Position numbers and translations under genes: made by a program
The notes under the pieces: generated by a model
Told to the model about the DNA's origin: nothing
Database searches by the model: none
Seen by the model: the letters and a program-made list of their open reading frames with translations, nothing else
Source: Ashinkailepas kermadecensis
Lineage: Eukaryota > Arthropoda > Thecostraca > Neolepadidae
DNA length: 64,000 nt
NCBI GenBank assembly: GCA_034440615.1
Contig: JAOTOM010004861.1
Span: 470,252-534,251, forward strand
Direction: 5' to 3'
Shown here: piece after piece, positions 36,381 through 48,768 of the stretch
Position numbering within the stretch: position 1 is the stretch's first letter
Layout: the number at the start of each line of letters is the position of its first letter

Positions 36381-36669
36381 CCAAGCAAGGGTAGCTATTA
36401 TGATAGGACCACTGGTATCGAGAGGTCGGTGCAGGGTTCCTATAACCCAGTAGCTATCAGCATAGGAGTATGGGAGGTCGGTGGAGGGCTCCTATAACCC
36501 AGTTGTGACTCTATGGGATCCGCTAGGGCAAAATGCTGATGATTGCTTGGCGCATTCCTTCCATGTAGCTCCGATGGGTGCACTGACTTCAAGTTATTGA
36601 TGGGATCTATCTTACTACTCGATGGCAGTGGTGAAGCGCATGTGTGCCACCTAAGACTGGAGTGTTGTA

Positions 36670-36875
36670 ACGGGCAGATCAGTGGAACACTGGGCACAGC
36701 CCCACAGTGAGCGGCAGATCAGTGGAACACTGGGCATGGCCCCACAGTGAGCAGCACATCAGTGGAACACTCGGCACAGCCCCACAGTGAGCAGCACATC
36801 AGTGGAACACTCGGCACAGCCCTATAGTGAGCGGCAGATCAGTGGAACACTGGGCATGGCCCCACAGTGAGCGTG
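36670..36875. repeat. About 40-bp minisatellite, 5 copies
   Basis: CAGATCAGTGGAACACTGGG followed by CA(C/T)(A/G)GCCCCACAGTGAGCGG recurs five times between the two copies of the 290-bp duplication. Confidence 0.9.
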
Positions 36876-36967
36876 CCGCTACCGTTAGACTGGTGAACTA
36901 ACTCTCCGATGGGCCGGCGGACGCCGAATCGGTCGGGTCCGAGGGCGCTCAGTCGGTCCGCCTGGGC

Positions 36968-37060
36968 TCACTGGTCCGCTCGCCTGTACTGCGAGACAAC
37001 GACGGCCGCGACAGCGGCAAACACAGCGCACTTGAAGAGAATCGCACTCGACATGGTCAT
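36968..37060 (-). other. Possible signal-peptide-encoding exon
   Basis: The minus frame from ATG 37060 (or ATG 37054) reads MTMSSAILFKCAVFAAVAAV, then VVSQYRRADQ and TGA. This is a textbook hydrophobic signal-peptide or membrane-anchor profile, with a GC-rich setting. A donor-like CCA|GTGAGC overlaps the stop, so it could be a 5' exon of a secreted-protein gene. No downstream partner is established: the 35811 exon has an incompatible phase for that donor. Confidence 0.25.
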
Positions 37061-37069
37061 TAATTATAC

Positions 37070-37370
37070 GGCGTTACATGGTAAATGGGTATTTGCCCAC
37101 TGAACGAACGAATTTTCGCCGCTTTTGATTAGAAGTACCATCAACATGAATGGGTGAGAGATATGTAGATGCCGGAAGAAGAATAGAATGATCGATGCTC
37201 CAGGCTCAGTTGACAACGCATCCAAGCCGAACACAAATACCTCTCCACCAACATGTGCTCAGCCAGAGCACTTAGCCAACTTAGCCAAAATGGGCAACTG
37301 TAGTCATCCTGAAACGCATGCACAATCGCTGTCTGCGGGCAATCGGTGAGGCACTCGCATGCCGGCGGTG
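37070..37370. repeat. Diverged duplicate segment, copy B
   Basis: This is the partner of 36090-36380, with the same block order and orientation. A CpG island begins at its right edge. Confidence 0.75.
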
Positions 37371-37740
37371 CACAATGCAGAGAGGCGGCGGCGCCCGTGT
37401 CGACGCCGCGGCCGGCCGCAGCTCTGAAACACCGCCGGCTCGCGGGGCGCCGCTGGGGTCGCGGGGCGACCCAGGTCGACCCCGCCGTCTCGGCTGCGTG
37501 GCTGGAGACGGCGGCGAGCGCCCCCGGCTAGTCGAACACTCTCGGCTCGTCTTTCACCGTGTGCGCGTCGTCTTCCGCGGCGCGTGCCGTGTCTGGCGCA
37601 AGCCGTGCACTCGGCCGGCGTTCAGACCACGTGCGGAGGCGGCTCGTAAATATTGCACAAACGGTTTGCCGCTGCGGCTCGTTGCAGCTCCGTCCAATCG
37701 TTGCGGCGCGTCACGTGGGCCCGTGTTTCCTGGGAAGTAA
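37330..37740. promoter_or_regulatory. CpG-rich island
   Basis: GC-rich, CpG-dense DNA. A CCAAT motif (GTCCAATCGTTG, about 37692) and a CACGTG-containing TCACGTGG (about 37711) lie near its right edge. It may be a promoter island. No confident ORF. Confidence 0.3.
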
Positions 37741-38277
37741 ATTGCCATGCTAGGCTTAATGCTATTCTACTGTGCAATGTATTTCTACTGTGCAATAGGC
37801 CAGCATAGTGGCGCTTCGCTTTGGTGCATGTGTATTATCGTCAAACGCTTCGTTCCTGTCTGCGATTCGGTTGCAATGGAAAGACATAGAGATAATAATT
37901 GCTACAAACATGCAGGGATATGGATAGCGTATGGATATCAAACAGCAACCTAACTTTTGTAGCCATCAGTGGCAACAGACAAAGTCAAGCAGGCTGACGT
38001 CATAGCCCAGAGGACAGAAATTGCTGAGAATTGTCGCCAACTAAAAATCAGGAGGTGCATTGTATCGCATAAATGAATGTTGCAAGGAGCTAACATGTAA
38101 CCTTTTAAGTGGAAAGTCGTCGGATATCGGAACTTCATAGTACCCCCTGGTCCTTGCACGAATACATCGACAGAATGCACTTTCATACCCCTGAGATCTG
38201 AACTCAGAGGCGTCGCTTTGCTACCGGGATCACAATTCCCAGTTAGCTATTTCCAGAGAAAACTAAATATGTCGCCT

Positions 38278-38325
38278 GAGTGACAATATATATGCAATAT
38301 ATATTGCATATATAGTGACAACATA
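38278..38325. repeat. AT palindrome
   Basis: GCAATATATATTGC is a perfect 14-bp palindrome within a larger imperfect inverted repeat with TGACAATATATATGC-like arms. Confidence 0.6.
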
Positions 38326-38554
38326 TGCAAATTGTCGCCAACACAAGCTACTAGGCGACGGGAAATATAGACGTCTGCCATGGCAGGGTTTGTTTAAATT
38401 CTGCTCACGAATTGCTATAGTGCACGCGACTTTCATAATATCCACACTGCTGTCCTGAGGAAGACTGCTGGGCGGTGCCATTTAACCCATTTCACGAATA
38501 CAGCACCTACTTCGAATCTGATGAATGGCATTGCAGAAATGTGATGATTTTATG

Positions 38555-38925
38555 TGACACGAGGAAGCCAGCCAACCTGGCCGGCTCACTGTCGGCTTCA
38601 GCGCCTGACCGGTGTTCAGTTGTCTCCTCCCAAGATCGGTACTCTGTGACACGAGGAAGCTACCAAACCTGGCCGGCTCACCGTCGGCTTCAGCGCTTGA
38701 CCGGTGCTCAGTTGTCTCCTCCCAAGATCGGTACTCTGTGACACGAGGAAGCTACCAAACCTGGCCGGCTCACTGTCGGCTTCAGCGCCTGACCGGTGTT
38801 CAGTTGTCTCCTCCCAAGATCGGTACTCTGTGACACGAGGAAGCTACCAAACCTGGCCGCCTCACCGTCGGTTTCAGCGCTTGGCTGGTGTTCAGTTGTC
38901 TCTATCCTCACGATCGACACTCTGG
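38555..38925. repeat. 92-bp minisatellite, 4 copies
   Basis: TGTGACACGAGGAAGCTACC starts units at about 38551 (variant), 38647, 38739 and 38831, exactly 92 bp apart. Each contains GGCCGGCTCACTGTCGGCTT and CCTCCCAAGATCGGTACTC. Confidence 0.95.
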
Positions 38926-39714
38926 TATATGACAACCAAGGTGCATATGCTAGGTCAAAGAAACCCTCGGAAATAACGAGAAACTGAAGTAGATCTGCTG
39001 ATTTTTGCGGTGATTTCGCATTCCATGATGCATTAAATTAACGTAAATGACCATCGCGGGCTAAGTTCAGATAGGATGGCGTTTCCTCTGTCCGTACAAA
39101 GTGCATACCACCAGTTGCAGTGACATATTAGAGCAGTTACAGCCACAGACCGAGCTACATACCGAATCTTGAGTCTTAATTGAACTAAGCAGTCAGGGAG
39201 CTCATTGATCTCACGTTTCCTGTCTGTTCGGACGAGCTCCGCTCCAGGAAATGGAAAATCCAGGAAATCCAGGAAAAGTCTGTTCCAGTATAGATTCCGG
39301 ATTTAGCATGAATTGATCTGAAATCTTGAGTTGGAATATCATTACTTACGCTTCAAGCCGTGCATTTCAAACAGGTTGAAGCAAACAATGTAAGCATATC
39401 GGTTCGCCAATTAAATTTTGAAGATACCGGTGGAGTCCTGTAGTGTAGGCCATTTTATACCACAACGTATATCTAAATGACATTATCATTTTTAGCCATA
39501 GCAAGGAAAAAAACTGAAAATGCATGCGTGACGCAAAAGGTGCAGACATGTCAGAAGCTGGCATGTAGTGTACGAATATATTTAAACACATGAGACACGA
39601 TACAAGGGGCAAAGTCAGAACTAAAAGTATCGCATATTTCGCTGTTGACCCGAGCTCCTTTTCAACACCCATGCTCCAAAGCGCCCTGTGCAAGTGACCG
39701 GCTGGGTAGTGACC

Positions 39715-40238
39715 GTGTTCTCCATGCCGGTGGTGGTGGTGGTGGGGGGGGGGCTATTGAGACCTCACGCTCTCCATGTCAATGACGGCCTCTGAGGGGT
39801 TCCGCATTCTCCATGACAGTGGTGACTATTGAAGTGCCCCCGTGTTCTCCATGTCCGTGGGGGAGGGGAAATACTGAGGGGCCTCCGTGCTCTCCACGTC
39901 AGTGACGACTACTGATGGCCTCCGTGCTCTCCATGCCAGTGTTGTCTACCGGTAGGCCTCGTGCTCTCAATGTCAGTGGTGACTATTGACGTTCCTCCGT
40001 GCTCTCCACGTCAGCGGCGACTATTGACGTGCCCCCGTGCTCTCCATGTCAGTGACGGCTACTGATGGCCTCCGTGCTCTCCACGTCAGCGGCGACTAAT
40101 GACGTGCCCCCGTGCCCTCCATGTCAGTGACGGCTACTGATGACCTCCTGCTCTCCACGTCAGCGGCGACTACTGACGTGCCCCCGTGCTCTCCACGTCA
40201 GTGACGGGTACCGGTGGGCCCCGTGCTCTCCATGTCAC
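39715..40238. repeat. Degenerate repeat carrying the LRGUK exon-4 donor region
   Basis: On the minus strand, copies of GTGACATGGAGAGCACGG (variants GACGTGGAGAGCACGGAGG) recur about every 30-70 bp from the end of the 40533-40239 exon down to about 39715. The first copy starts at the exon's putative donor base. Confidence 0.8.
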
Positions 40239-40533
40239 GCAGCTGCTGGCGCAGCTGCTGGGCGGTCGTGCAGCTGACGGGGGGAGCCGTCCGCAGCAGC
40301 CGACCCATCCAGGCCCAGCGCGGCTGCTGCACGTCGGACGGCTGCATCGGCAGCCGGTCGGCCAGCTGGCTGCACAGCTGGTCCAGGGCGGCCGGCAGCT
40401 GGTCCGAGTTGACGGCCAGCAGGAACAGGCCCGGCTGCTGCACGTGGCAGGCCAGGTAGGCGGCGCGCTCCCGCAGGATGGCTTCGATCTGGGCGTCCGA
40501 GTAGGCCGGCAGCCAGTCGTCGCCTCTGCGGGC
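40239..40533 (-). CDS. LRGUK: LRGUK-like gene, exon 4 (second GK-type C-terminal segment)
   Basis: The frame reads RRGDDWLPAYSDAQIEAILR, then AAYLACHVQQPGLFLLAVNS, then DQLPAALDQLCSQLADRLP. The pattern 'S-x-(A)-x-I-E...R...Y......PG.F...(V/I)NSD.L..A...L..L' is the C-terminal helix-strand-helix of guanylate-kinase domains, especially that of LRGUK. A PRWAWMGRLLR segment and a Gln-rich QQLRQQL follow. The acceptor is TGTCACTGACAG|GCC at 40534/40533, phase 0, matching exon 3. The donor is ambiguous: CTGC|GTGACA at 40239 or ACCG|GTACCC at 40212. Both leave phase 1 and both are weak. A 3.1-kb 9-bp array abuts the 5' side and a degenerate array the 3' side. Exon 2 already holds a GK core with its own weak C-terminal match, so this is either the true GK end displaced by a long insert or a second, partial GK domain. 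Confidence 0.72.
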
Positions 40534-40559
40534 CTGTCAGTGACACGGCCGTCAGGGTT

Positions 40560-43500
40560 GTCGGGGGTATCACAGTCATCACAGTCATCACAGTAATCGC
40601 AGTAATCGCAGTAATCAGTCATCACAGTCATCACAGTCATCACAGTCATCACAGGCATCACAGTCATCACAGTCATCACAGGCATCACAGCCATCACAGG
40701 CATCACAGTCATCACAGTCATCACAGGCATCACAGCCATCACAGGCATCACAGTCATCACAGGCATCACAGCCATCACAGGCATCACAGTCATCACAGTC
40801 ATCACAGTCATCACAGGCATCACAGCCATCACAGGCATCACAGCCATCACAGGCATCACAGTCATCACAGTCATCACAGTCATCACAGGCATCACAGGTA
40901 TCACAGGTATCACAGCCATCACAGGTATCACAGCCATCACAGGTATCACAGGTATCACAGGTATCACAGCCATCACAGGTATCACAGTCATCACAGTCAT
41001 CACAGTCATCACAGGTATCACAGCCATCACAGGTATCACAGTCATCACAGTCATCACAGTCATCACAGTCATCACAGGCATCACAGCCATCACAGGCATC
41101 ACAGTCATCACAGTCATCACAGTCATCACAGGCATCACAGCCATCACAGGCATCACAGTCATCACAGGCATCACAGCCATCACAGGCATCACAGTCATCA
41201 CAGTCATCACAGTCATCACAGGCATCACAGCCATCACAGGCATCACAGCCATCACAGGCATCACAGTCATCACAGTCATCACAGTCATCACAGGCATCAC
41301 AGGTATCACAGGTATCACAGCCATCACAGGTATCACAGCCATCACAGGTATCACAGGTATCACAGGTATCACAGCCATCACAGGTATCACAGTCATCACA
41401 GTCATCATAGTCATCACAGGTATCACAGCCATCACAGGTATCACAGTCATCACAGTCATCACAGTCATCACAGGCATCACAGTCATCACAGTCATCACAG
41501 TCATCACAGTCATCACAGTCATCACAGGCATCACAGCCATCACAGGCATCACAGTCATCACAGGCATCACAGCCATCACAGGCATCACAGTCATCACAGT
41601 CATCACAGTCATCACAGGCATCACAGCCATCACAGCCATCACAGGCATCACAGTCATCACAGTCATCACAGTCATCACAGGCATCACAGGTATCACAGGT
41701 ATCACAGCCATCACAGGTATCACAGCCATCACAGGTATCACAGGTATCACAGGTATCACAGCCATCACAGGTATCACAGTCATCACAGTCATCACAGTCA
41801 TCACAGGTATCACAGCCATCACAGGTATCACAGTCATCACAGTCATCACAGTCATCACAGGCATCACAGCCATCACAGGCATCACAGCCATCACAGGCAT
41901 CACAGCCATCACAGGCATCACAGTCATCACAGTCATCACAGTCATCACAGGCATCACAGGTATCACAGGTATCACAGTCATCACAGGTATCACAGCCATC
42001 ACAGGTGTCACAGGTATCACAGGTATCACAGCCATCACAGGTATCACAGTCATCACAGTCATCACAGTCATCACAGGCATCACAGCCATCACAGTCATCA
42101 CAGTCATCACAGGCATCACCGTCATCACAGGCATCACCGTCATCACCGTCATCATAGTCATCATAGTCATCACAGTCACCACAGTCAGGGTTGTCAGGGT
42201 CATCACAGTCATCACCGTCATCATAGTCATCATAGTTATCACAGTCATCACAGTCATCACAGCCATCACTGTCATCACAAGCATCACAGCCATCACAGGC
42301 ATCACAGCCATCACAGTCATCACAGTCATCACAGCCATCACAGGCATCACAGTCATCACAGTCATCACAGCCATCACAGGCATCACAGTCATCACAGTCA
42401 TCACAGTCATCACAGTACAGATCACAGTATCACAGCCATCACAGGTATCACAGTCATCACAGTCATCACAGTCATCACAGGCATCACAGGCATCACAGTC
42501 ATCACAGTCATCACAGCATCACAGGCATCACGTCATCACAGTCATCATAGTCATCATAGTCATCACAGTACCACAGCAGCATAAGTCATACGTCATCATA
42601 GTCATCAAGTTATCACAGTCATCACAGTCATCACAGCCATCACAGTCATCACAGTCATCACAGCCATCACAGGCATCACAGCCATCACAGTCATCACAGT
42701 CATCACAGCCATCACAGGCATCACAGTCATCACAGTCATCACAGCCATCACAGGCATCACAAGCATCACAGCCATCACTGTCATCACAGCCATCACAGGC
42801 ATCACAAGCATCACAGCCATCACTGTCATCACAGCCATCACTGTCATCACAGCCATCACAGTCATCATAGTCATCACCGTCACCACAATCATCATCGTTA
42901 TCATAGTCATCATAGTTATCACAGTCATCACAGTCATCACAGTCATCACAGCCATCACTGTCATCACAGTCATCACAGCCATCACAGGCATCACAGCCAT
43001 CACAGTCATCACAGCCATCACAGGCATCACCGTCATCACAGGCATCACAGGCATCACAGCCATCACAGGCATCACAGCCTTCACAGTCATCACAGGCATC
43101 ACAGCCTTCACAGTCATCACAGGCATCACAGCCATTACAGGCATCACATCCATCACAGCCATCACAGTCATCACAGTCATCATAGTCATCATAGTCATCA
43201 CAGTCATCACAGTCATCACAGTCATCACAGTCATCACAGTCATCACCGTCATCACCGTCATCACCGTGATCATAGTCATCATAGTCATCACAGTCACCAC
43301 AGTCAGGGTTGTCAGGGTCATCACAGTCATCACAGTGATCACAGTCACCATAGTCACCAGAGTCACTAGAGTAACTAGAGTCACCAAAGTCACCAGAGTC
43401 GCCAGAGTCATACGATCATCACGATCATTACGTCATCACGGTCATCACGATCATCACAATTATCACAGTCCTCAGTCATCACGGTCATCGCGGTCACTAC

Positions 43501-43660
43501 GGTCATCACAGTCATCACAATCATCGCAGTCATCACAGTCATCACAGTCATCACAGTCATCACAGTCATCACAGTCACTACAGTCATCACAGTCATCACA
43601 GTCATCAGTCATCCCGGTCACCATAGTCACCATAGTCATCACAGTCATCACAGTCATCAC
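40560..43660. repeat. 9-bp satellite (CAGTCATCA) with higher-order structure, about 3.1 kb
   Basis: Nonamers CAGTCATCA, CAGGCATCA, CAGCCATCA and CAGGTATCA repeat in strict 9-bp phase. A characteristic run containing two GGTATCACA in a row recurs at about 40888, 41293, 41680 and 41950 (spacings 405, 387 and 270 bp, all multiples of nine), so there is a higher-order repeat. Phase is disturbed between about 42410 and 42610 by many small indels. ACC and CATAG variants dominate to the right. The Met-Thr-Val-Met-Pro-Val type ORFs on the minus strand are artefacts. The array lies in the intron just before LRGUK-like exon 4. Confidence 0.97.
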
Positions 43661-43868
43661 AGTCATCAACGAAGGTTGATGTTGATGACAACAGAAAGTC
43701 ATCAACGAAGTTCAAAGCCAGAACCGGGGGACTGCCAGAGGCATCAGAGTTATCGGGGGCATCACAGTCATCACAATTATCACAGTCACCAAAGTCATCG
43801 ACGAAATTCAGAGCCAGAACCGGGGAACTGAGAGTCATCAGGATCATCACACTGTCACGGTCATCAGT

Positions 43869-44057
43869 GGACTCCAGAGCTGGGGACGAGTGGTCTAGGG
43901 GTAAGATGCTCGTCTCACTATCGAAAGATTGTGGGTTCGAGTCTCACCTGTCGCTACTCTTCGCCCGCGACCAATCGGCGTGAGAGATTGGCGACGCTAT
44001 ATGACTCAACAGTCGACGTGTCGTAAAACCAATAACCAACCAAGGACTCCAGAGCTG
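43869..44057 (+). mobile_element. tRNA-derived SINE, family A, copy 3
   Basis: The element (43883-44043) lies on the plus strand with head GGGGACGAGTGGTCTAGGGG, B box GGGTTCGAGTCTCACC, the same body as the other two copies, and an ACCAATAACCAACC tail. It is bounded by an exact 14-bp TSD, GGACTCCAGAGCTG (43869-43882 and 44044-44057). It sits between the 9-bp and 23-bp satellites, in unique DNA that separates them. Confidence 0.93.
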
Positions 44058-44089
44058 TCAGTTATGCATCACGCATGCACCGGAACAGA

Positions 44090-47000
44090 CGGACAGCGGT
44101 ATTCCCGACGAGGACTCCAGCACTGGGCACTGACACTGCCTGACACAGGACACTGACACTGCCCGACACAGGACACTGACACTGCCTAACACAATACACT
44201 GACACTGCCTGAAACAGGACACTGGTACTGCCTGACACAATGCACTGACACTGGCCGACACAATACACTGACACTGCCTGAAACAGGACACTGGTACTGC
44301 CTGACACACGGCACTGACACTGCCTGACACATGACACTGACACTGCCCGACACAATACACTGACACTGCCTGACACAATATACTGACACTGGCCGACACA
44401 ATACACTGACACTGCCTGACACAGGACACTAAGCTGACCGAAAAACCTAACACTACAAAACAACTAAAGAACTGACGAAAAACAACCAAAAATATGAATA
44501 AAATAACTAGCTCCTGACACAGGACACTGACACTGCCTGACACAATGCACTGACACTGGCCGACACAATACACTGACACTGCCTGAAACAGGACACTGGT
44601 ACTGCCTGACACACGGCACTGACACTGCCTGACACAGGACACTGACACTGCCCGACACAGGACACTGACACTGCCTGACACAATGCACTGACACTGGCCG
44701 ACACAATACACTGACACTGCCTGAAACAGGACACTGGTACTGTCTGACACACGGCACTGACACTGCCTGACACATGACACTGACACTGCCCGACACAATA
44801 CACTGACACTGCCTGACACAATATACTGACACTGCCCGACACAATACACTGACACTGCCTGACACAGGACACTGGTACTGCCTGACACACGGCACTGGCG
44901 CTGCCTGACACATGACACTGACACTGCCTGACACAGGACGCTGACACTGCCTGACACAATGCACTGACACTGGCCGACACAATACACTGACACTGCCTGA
45001 AACAGGACACTGGTACTGTCTGACACACGGCACTGACACTGCCTGACACATGACACTGACACTGCCTGACACAATACACTGACACTGGCCGACACAATAC
45101 ACTGACACTGCCTGAAACAGGACACTGGTACTGCCTGACACACGGCACTGACACTGCCTGACACATGACACTGACACTGCCTGACACAGGACACTGACAC
45201 TGCCCGACACAATACACTGACACTGCCTGACACAATATACTGACACTGGCCGACACAATACACTGACACTGCCTGACACAGGACACTGACACTGCCTGAC
45301 ACAATGCACTGACACTGGCCGACACAATACACTGACACTGCCTGAAACAGGACACTGGTACTGCCTGACACACAGCACTGACACTGCCTGACACAGGACA
45401 CTGACACTGCCCGACACAGGACACTGACACTGCCTGACACAATGCACTGACACTGGCCGACACAATACACTGACACTGCCTGAAACAGGACACTGGTACT
45501 GTCTGACACACGGCACTGACACTGCCTGATACATGACACTGACACTGCCTGACACAGGACACTGACACTGCCCGACACAATACACTGACACTGCCTGACA
45601 CAATATACTGACACTGCCCGACACAATACACTGACACTGCCTGACACAGGACACTGGTACTGCCTGACACACGGCACTGGCACTGCCTGACACATGACAC
45701 TGACACTGCCTGACACAGGACGCTGACACTGCCCGACACAACACACTGACACTGCCTGACACAGGACACTGACACTGCCCAACACAATACACTGATACTG
45801 CCTGACACATGACACTGACACTGCCCGACACAGCACACTGACACTGCCCGACACAATACACTGGCACTGCTTGACACAGGACACTGACACTGCATGCCAC
45901 ACGACACTGACACTGCCTGACATAGGACACTGACACTGCCCGACACAACACACTGACACTGTCAGACACAATACGCTGATACTGCCTGACACAGGACACT
46001 GACATTGCCTGACACAGGACACCGACACTGCCTGACACAGGACACTGACATTGCCTGACACAGGACACCGACACTGCCTGACACAGGACACTGACACTGC
46101 CTGACACAGGACACTGACACTGCCTGACTGACACAGGACACTGACACTGCCCGACACAGCACACTGACACTGCATGACACACGTCACTGACACTGTCTGA
46201 CACATGACACTGCCTGACACAGGACACTGACACTGCCCGACACAATACACTGACACTTCCTGACACAGGACACTGACACTGCCTGACACAGGACACTGAC
46301 ACTGCCCGACACAGGACACTGACACTGCCCGATACAAGACACTGACAATGCCCAACACAACACACTGATACTGCCTGACACAGGACACTGACACTGCCCG
46401 ACACAGGACACTGACACTGCCTGATACAAGACATTGCCACTGTCCGACACAGGACGCTGACACTGCCCGACACAGTACACTGACACTGCCTGACACAGGA
46501 TACTGATACTGACTGACACAAGACACTGACACTGCCCGACACAATACACTGACACTGCCTGACACAACACACTGACACTACCCGACACAATACACTGACA
46601 CTGCCTGACACAAGACACTGACACTGCCCGACACAGGACACTGACACTGCCCGACAAAGAGACACTGACACTGCCCGACACAAGACACTGACACTGTCCG
46701 ACACAAGACATTGACACTGCCCGACACAGGGCACTGAGCACAACCCGACACAGCACACTGACACTGCCCGACACAGCACACTGATGCAGACACAGCACAC
46801 TGATACTGCCCGACACAGCACACTGGACACTGCCAGACACAGCACACTGACACTGCCCGACACAGCACACTGATACTGCCAGACACAGCACACTGACACT
46901 GCTCGACACAGCACACTGACACTGCCCGACACAGCACACTGATACAGACACAGCACACTGATACTGCCCGACACAGCACACTGATACTGCCAGACACAGC

Positions 47001-47800
47001 ACACTGACACTGCCCGACACAGCACACTGACACTGCCAGACACAGCACACTGATACAGACACAGCACACTGATACTGCCAGACACAGCACACTGACACTG
47101 CCTAACACAGCACACTAATACAGACACAGCACACTGATACTGACCGACACAGCACACTGCCTCTGCCCGATACAGCACACTGATACTTACCGACACAGCA
47201 CACTGATACTGACCGACACAGCACACTAACACTGCCTAACACAGCACACTGATACAGACACAGCACACTGATACTGCCCGACACAGCACACTGACACTGC
47301 CAGACACAGCACACTAATACAGACACAGCACATTGATACTGCCCGACACAGCACACTGATACTGCCGGACACAGCACACTGATACCGCCAGACACAGCAC
47401 ACTGACACTGCCTAACACAGCACACTGATACAGACACAGCACACTGACACTGACCGACACAGCACACTGCCTCTGCCCGATACAGCACACTGATACTGAC
47501 CGACACAGCACACTGATACTGACCGACACAGCACACTGACACTGCCTAACACAGCACACTGATACTGCCCGACTCAGCACACTGACACTGCCTAACACAG
47601 CACACTGATACTGACCGACACAGCACACTGATACTGCCCGACACAGCACACTGATACTGACCGACACAGCACACTGATACTGCCCGACACAGCACACTGA
47701 CACTGCCCGACACATCACACTGACACTGCCCGACACAGCACACTGACACTGCCCGACACAACACACTGATACTGCCTGACACAACGCACTGACACAGCCC
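44090..47800. repeat. 23-bp satellite (ACACTGACACTGCCTGACAC), about 160 copies
   Basis: The unit is ACACTGACACTGCCTGACAC plus AGG. Left of about 46740 the variants AATACACTG and GGACACTGGTACTG predominate. Right of it the AGCACACTGATACTGCC variants predominate. Three minus frames stay open because no 23-bp phase contains a stop, giving apparent Cys/Ser/Val-rich proteins of more than 800 residues; these are not genes. An unrelated 88-bp A-rich segment (about 44425-44512) interrupts it. The array fills the LRGUK-like intron 3' of exon 3. Confidence 0.97.
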
Positions 47801-47959
47801 GTCCCAGTGCAATTACCAACGCTGACACGGTGGACTGACACTACCCTTCACGCAGCGTACTCCGGAGCCTCAGCCCAACAAATATCTTGGCAAGTTATCG
47901 TTGACGTTTGAGAGCATCTGTTTCCTTTACATAATTGTGGTGGGTCCAAACACCTGTAC

Positions 47960-48095
47960 CTTTTGTTCATCCATGGCCTCCACCGGCAGACATGGCTCGG
48001 CGTGCTCCCACAGGGTGCGACTCTCGACGCCCAGGTAGGGTGGCGAGCCGAGCACCTCCGGCACGGCCCCGGCGCGAGCCCATCGATCCATCATG
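47960..48095 (-). CDS. LRGUK: LRGUK-like gene, exon 3
   Basis: With acceptor GGCGCCCAG|C (48096/48095) the exon completes a Ser codon begun in exon 2. It then reads MMDRWARAGAVPEVLGSPPY, LGVESRTLWEHAEPCLPVEA and MDEQK, ending at CAAAAG|GTACAG (47960/47959), phase 0. The phases on both sides are consistent with neighbouring exons, and codon use is GC-rich. I recognise no domain; it continues the linker that follows the guanylate-kinase core. An alternative acceptor 30 bp upstream (GACTGACCAG|TGTG) would introduce an in-frame stop, so it was rejected. Confidence 0.62.
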
Positions 48096-48289
48096 CTGGG
48101 CGCCGGCAGATCACAGCACACTGGTCAGTCAGGCCGTCCGCGACGAGCACGCAGCGCGTTGGTGAAGTATGTTGTGTACAATGAAGCCAGACACGACTGG
48201 TCAGTTGCGATCATGGTTAGTTGAACACATATACACCGCAGTCACAAACATTAATGTGAATTCAGCGACTGGTCAGGTTTGCTGCTTCA

Positions 48290-48590
48290 AATTGCTGGGC
48301 AAATTGTTATCATGACGCCTCGGAGGGTGACGAAAGCGAATTGTTTTAATTTTGAGAAAAAAAGGGCAACACAAGGAGAGGCGAAGCCAAGGAGACGGCT
48401 AGTGCCCGGCCCCTCTCCCGTAGCAATCAAAAATACAATAGACATAACAAGAATTTCTCAGATTTTGACCACATGAAACCAGAAGTTTCCCGTGCGCTTC
48501 GCACGCCGAAATCGTTCACTGTTTCGTGATATATTGCTCTGGTCGGGCCTGCCCTCCCTTACAAAAATCCTGACTATGCCACTGAACTCA
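48290..48590 (-). repeat. Probable nonautonomous DNA transposon fragment
   Basis: The complement begins AGTGGCATAGTCAGGATTTT and runs through GGGCAGGCCCGACCAGAGC to an AAAACAATTCGCTTTCGTCACC region. CAGTGGCATAGTCAGGATT-like ends are typical of metazoan short inverted-repeat elements. It sits in the LRGUK-like intron between exons 2 and 3. Confidence 0.4.
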
Positions 48591-48768
48591 AGTTGTACGC
48601 AAGGTCAGCCATCCAACGTAAATCAAGGATGAAATGTTCTCGAAAGGAGAGACACAAACACAAACACAACACGAGAGCCAGGTGTCACGGTATTAGAGTC
48701 AGAGGTGGCCGACTCGTGTGCGGCCCGCAGGCCAGGCTTGGATGAGCCGACAGGGCACGGAGACCGAC

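Noticed and set aside
40170..42425. 751-codon minus ORF rich in Met-Thr-Val-Met
   Set aside because: Entirely the 9-bp array read in one frame. It then runs over exon 4 in the wrong frame.
44058..47232. Two overlapping minus ORFs of more than 800 codons, Cys/Ser/Val/Gln-rich
   Set aside because: The 23-bp repeat has no stop in any minus phase, so all three frames are open. There is no start, signal peptide or splice evidence.
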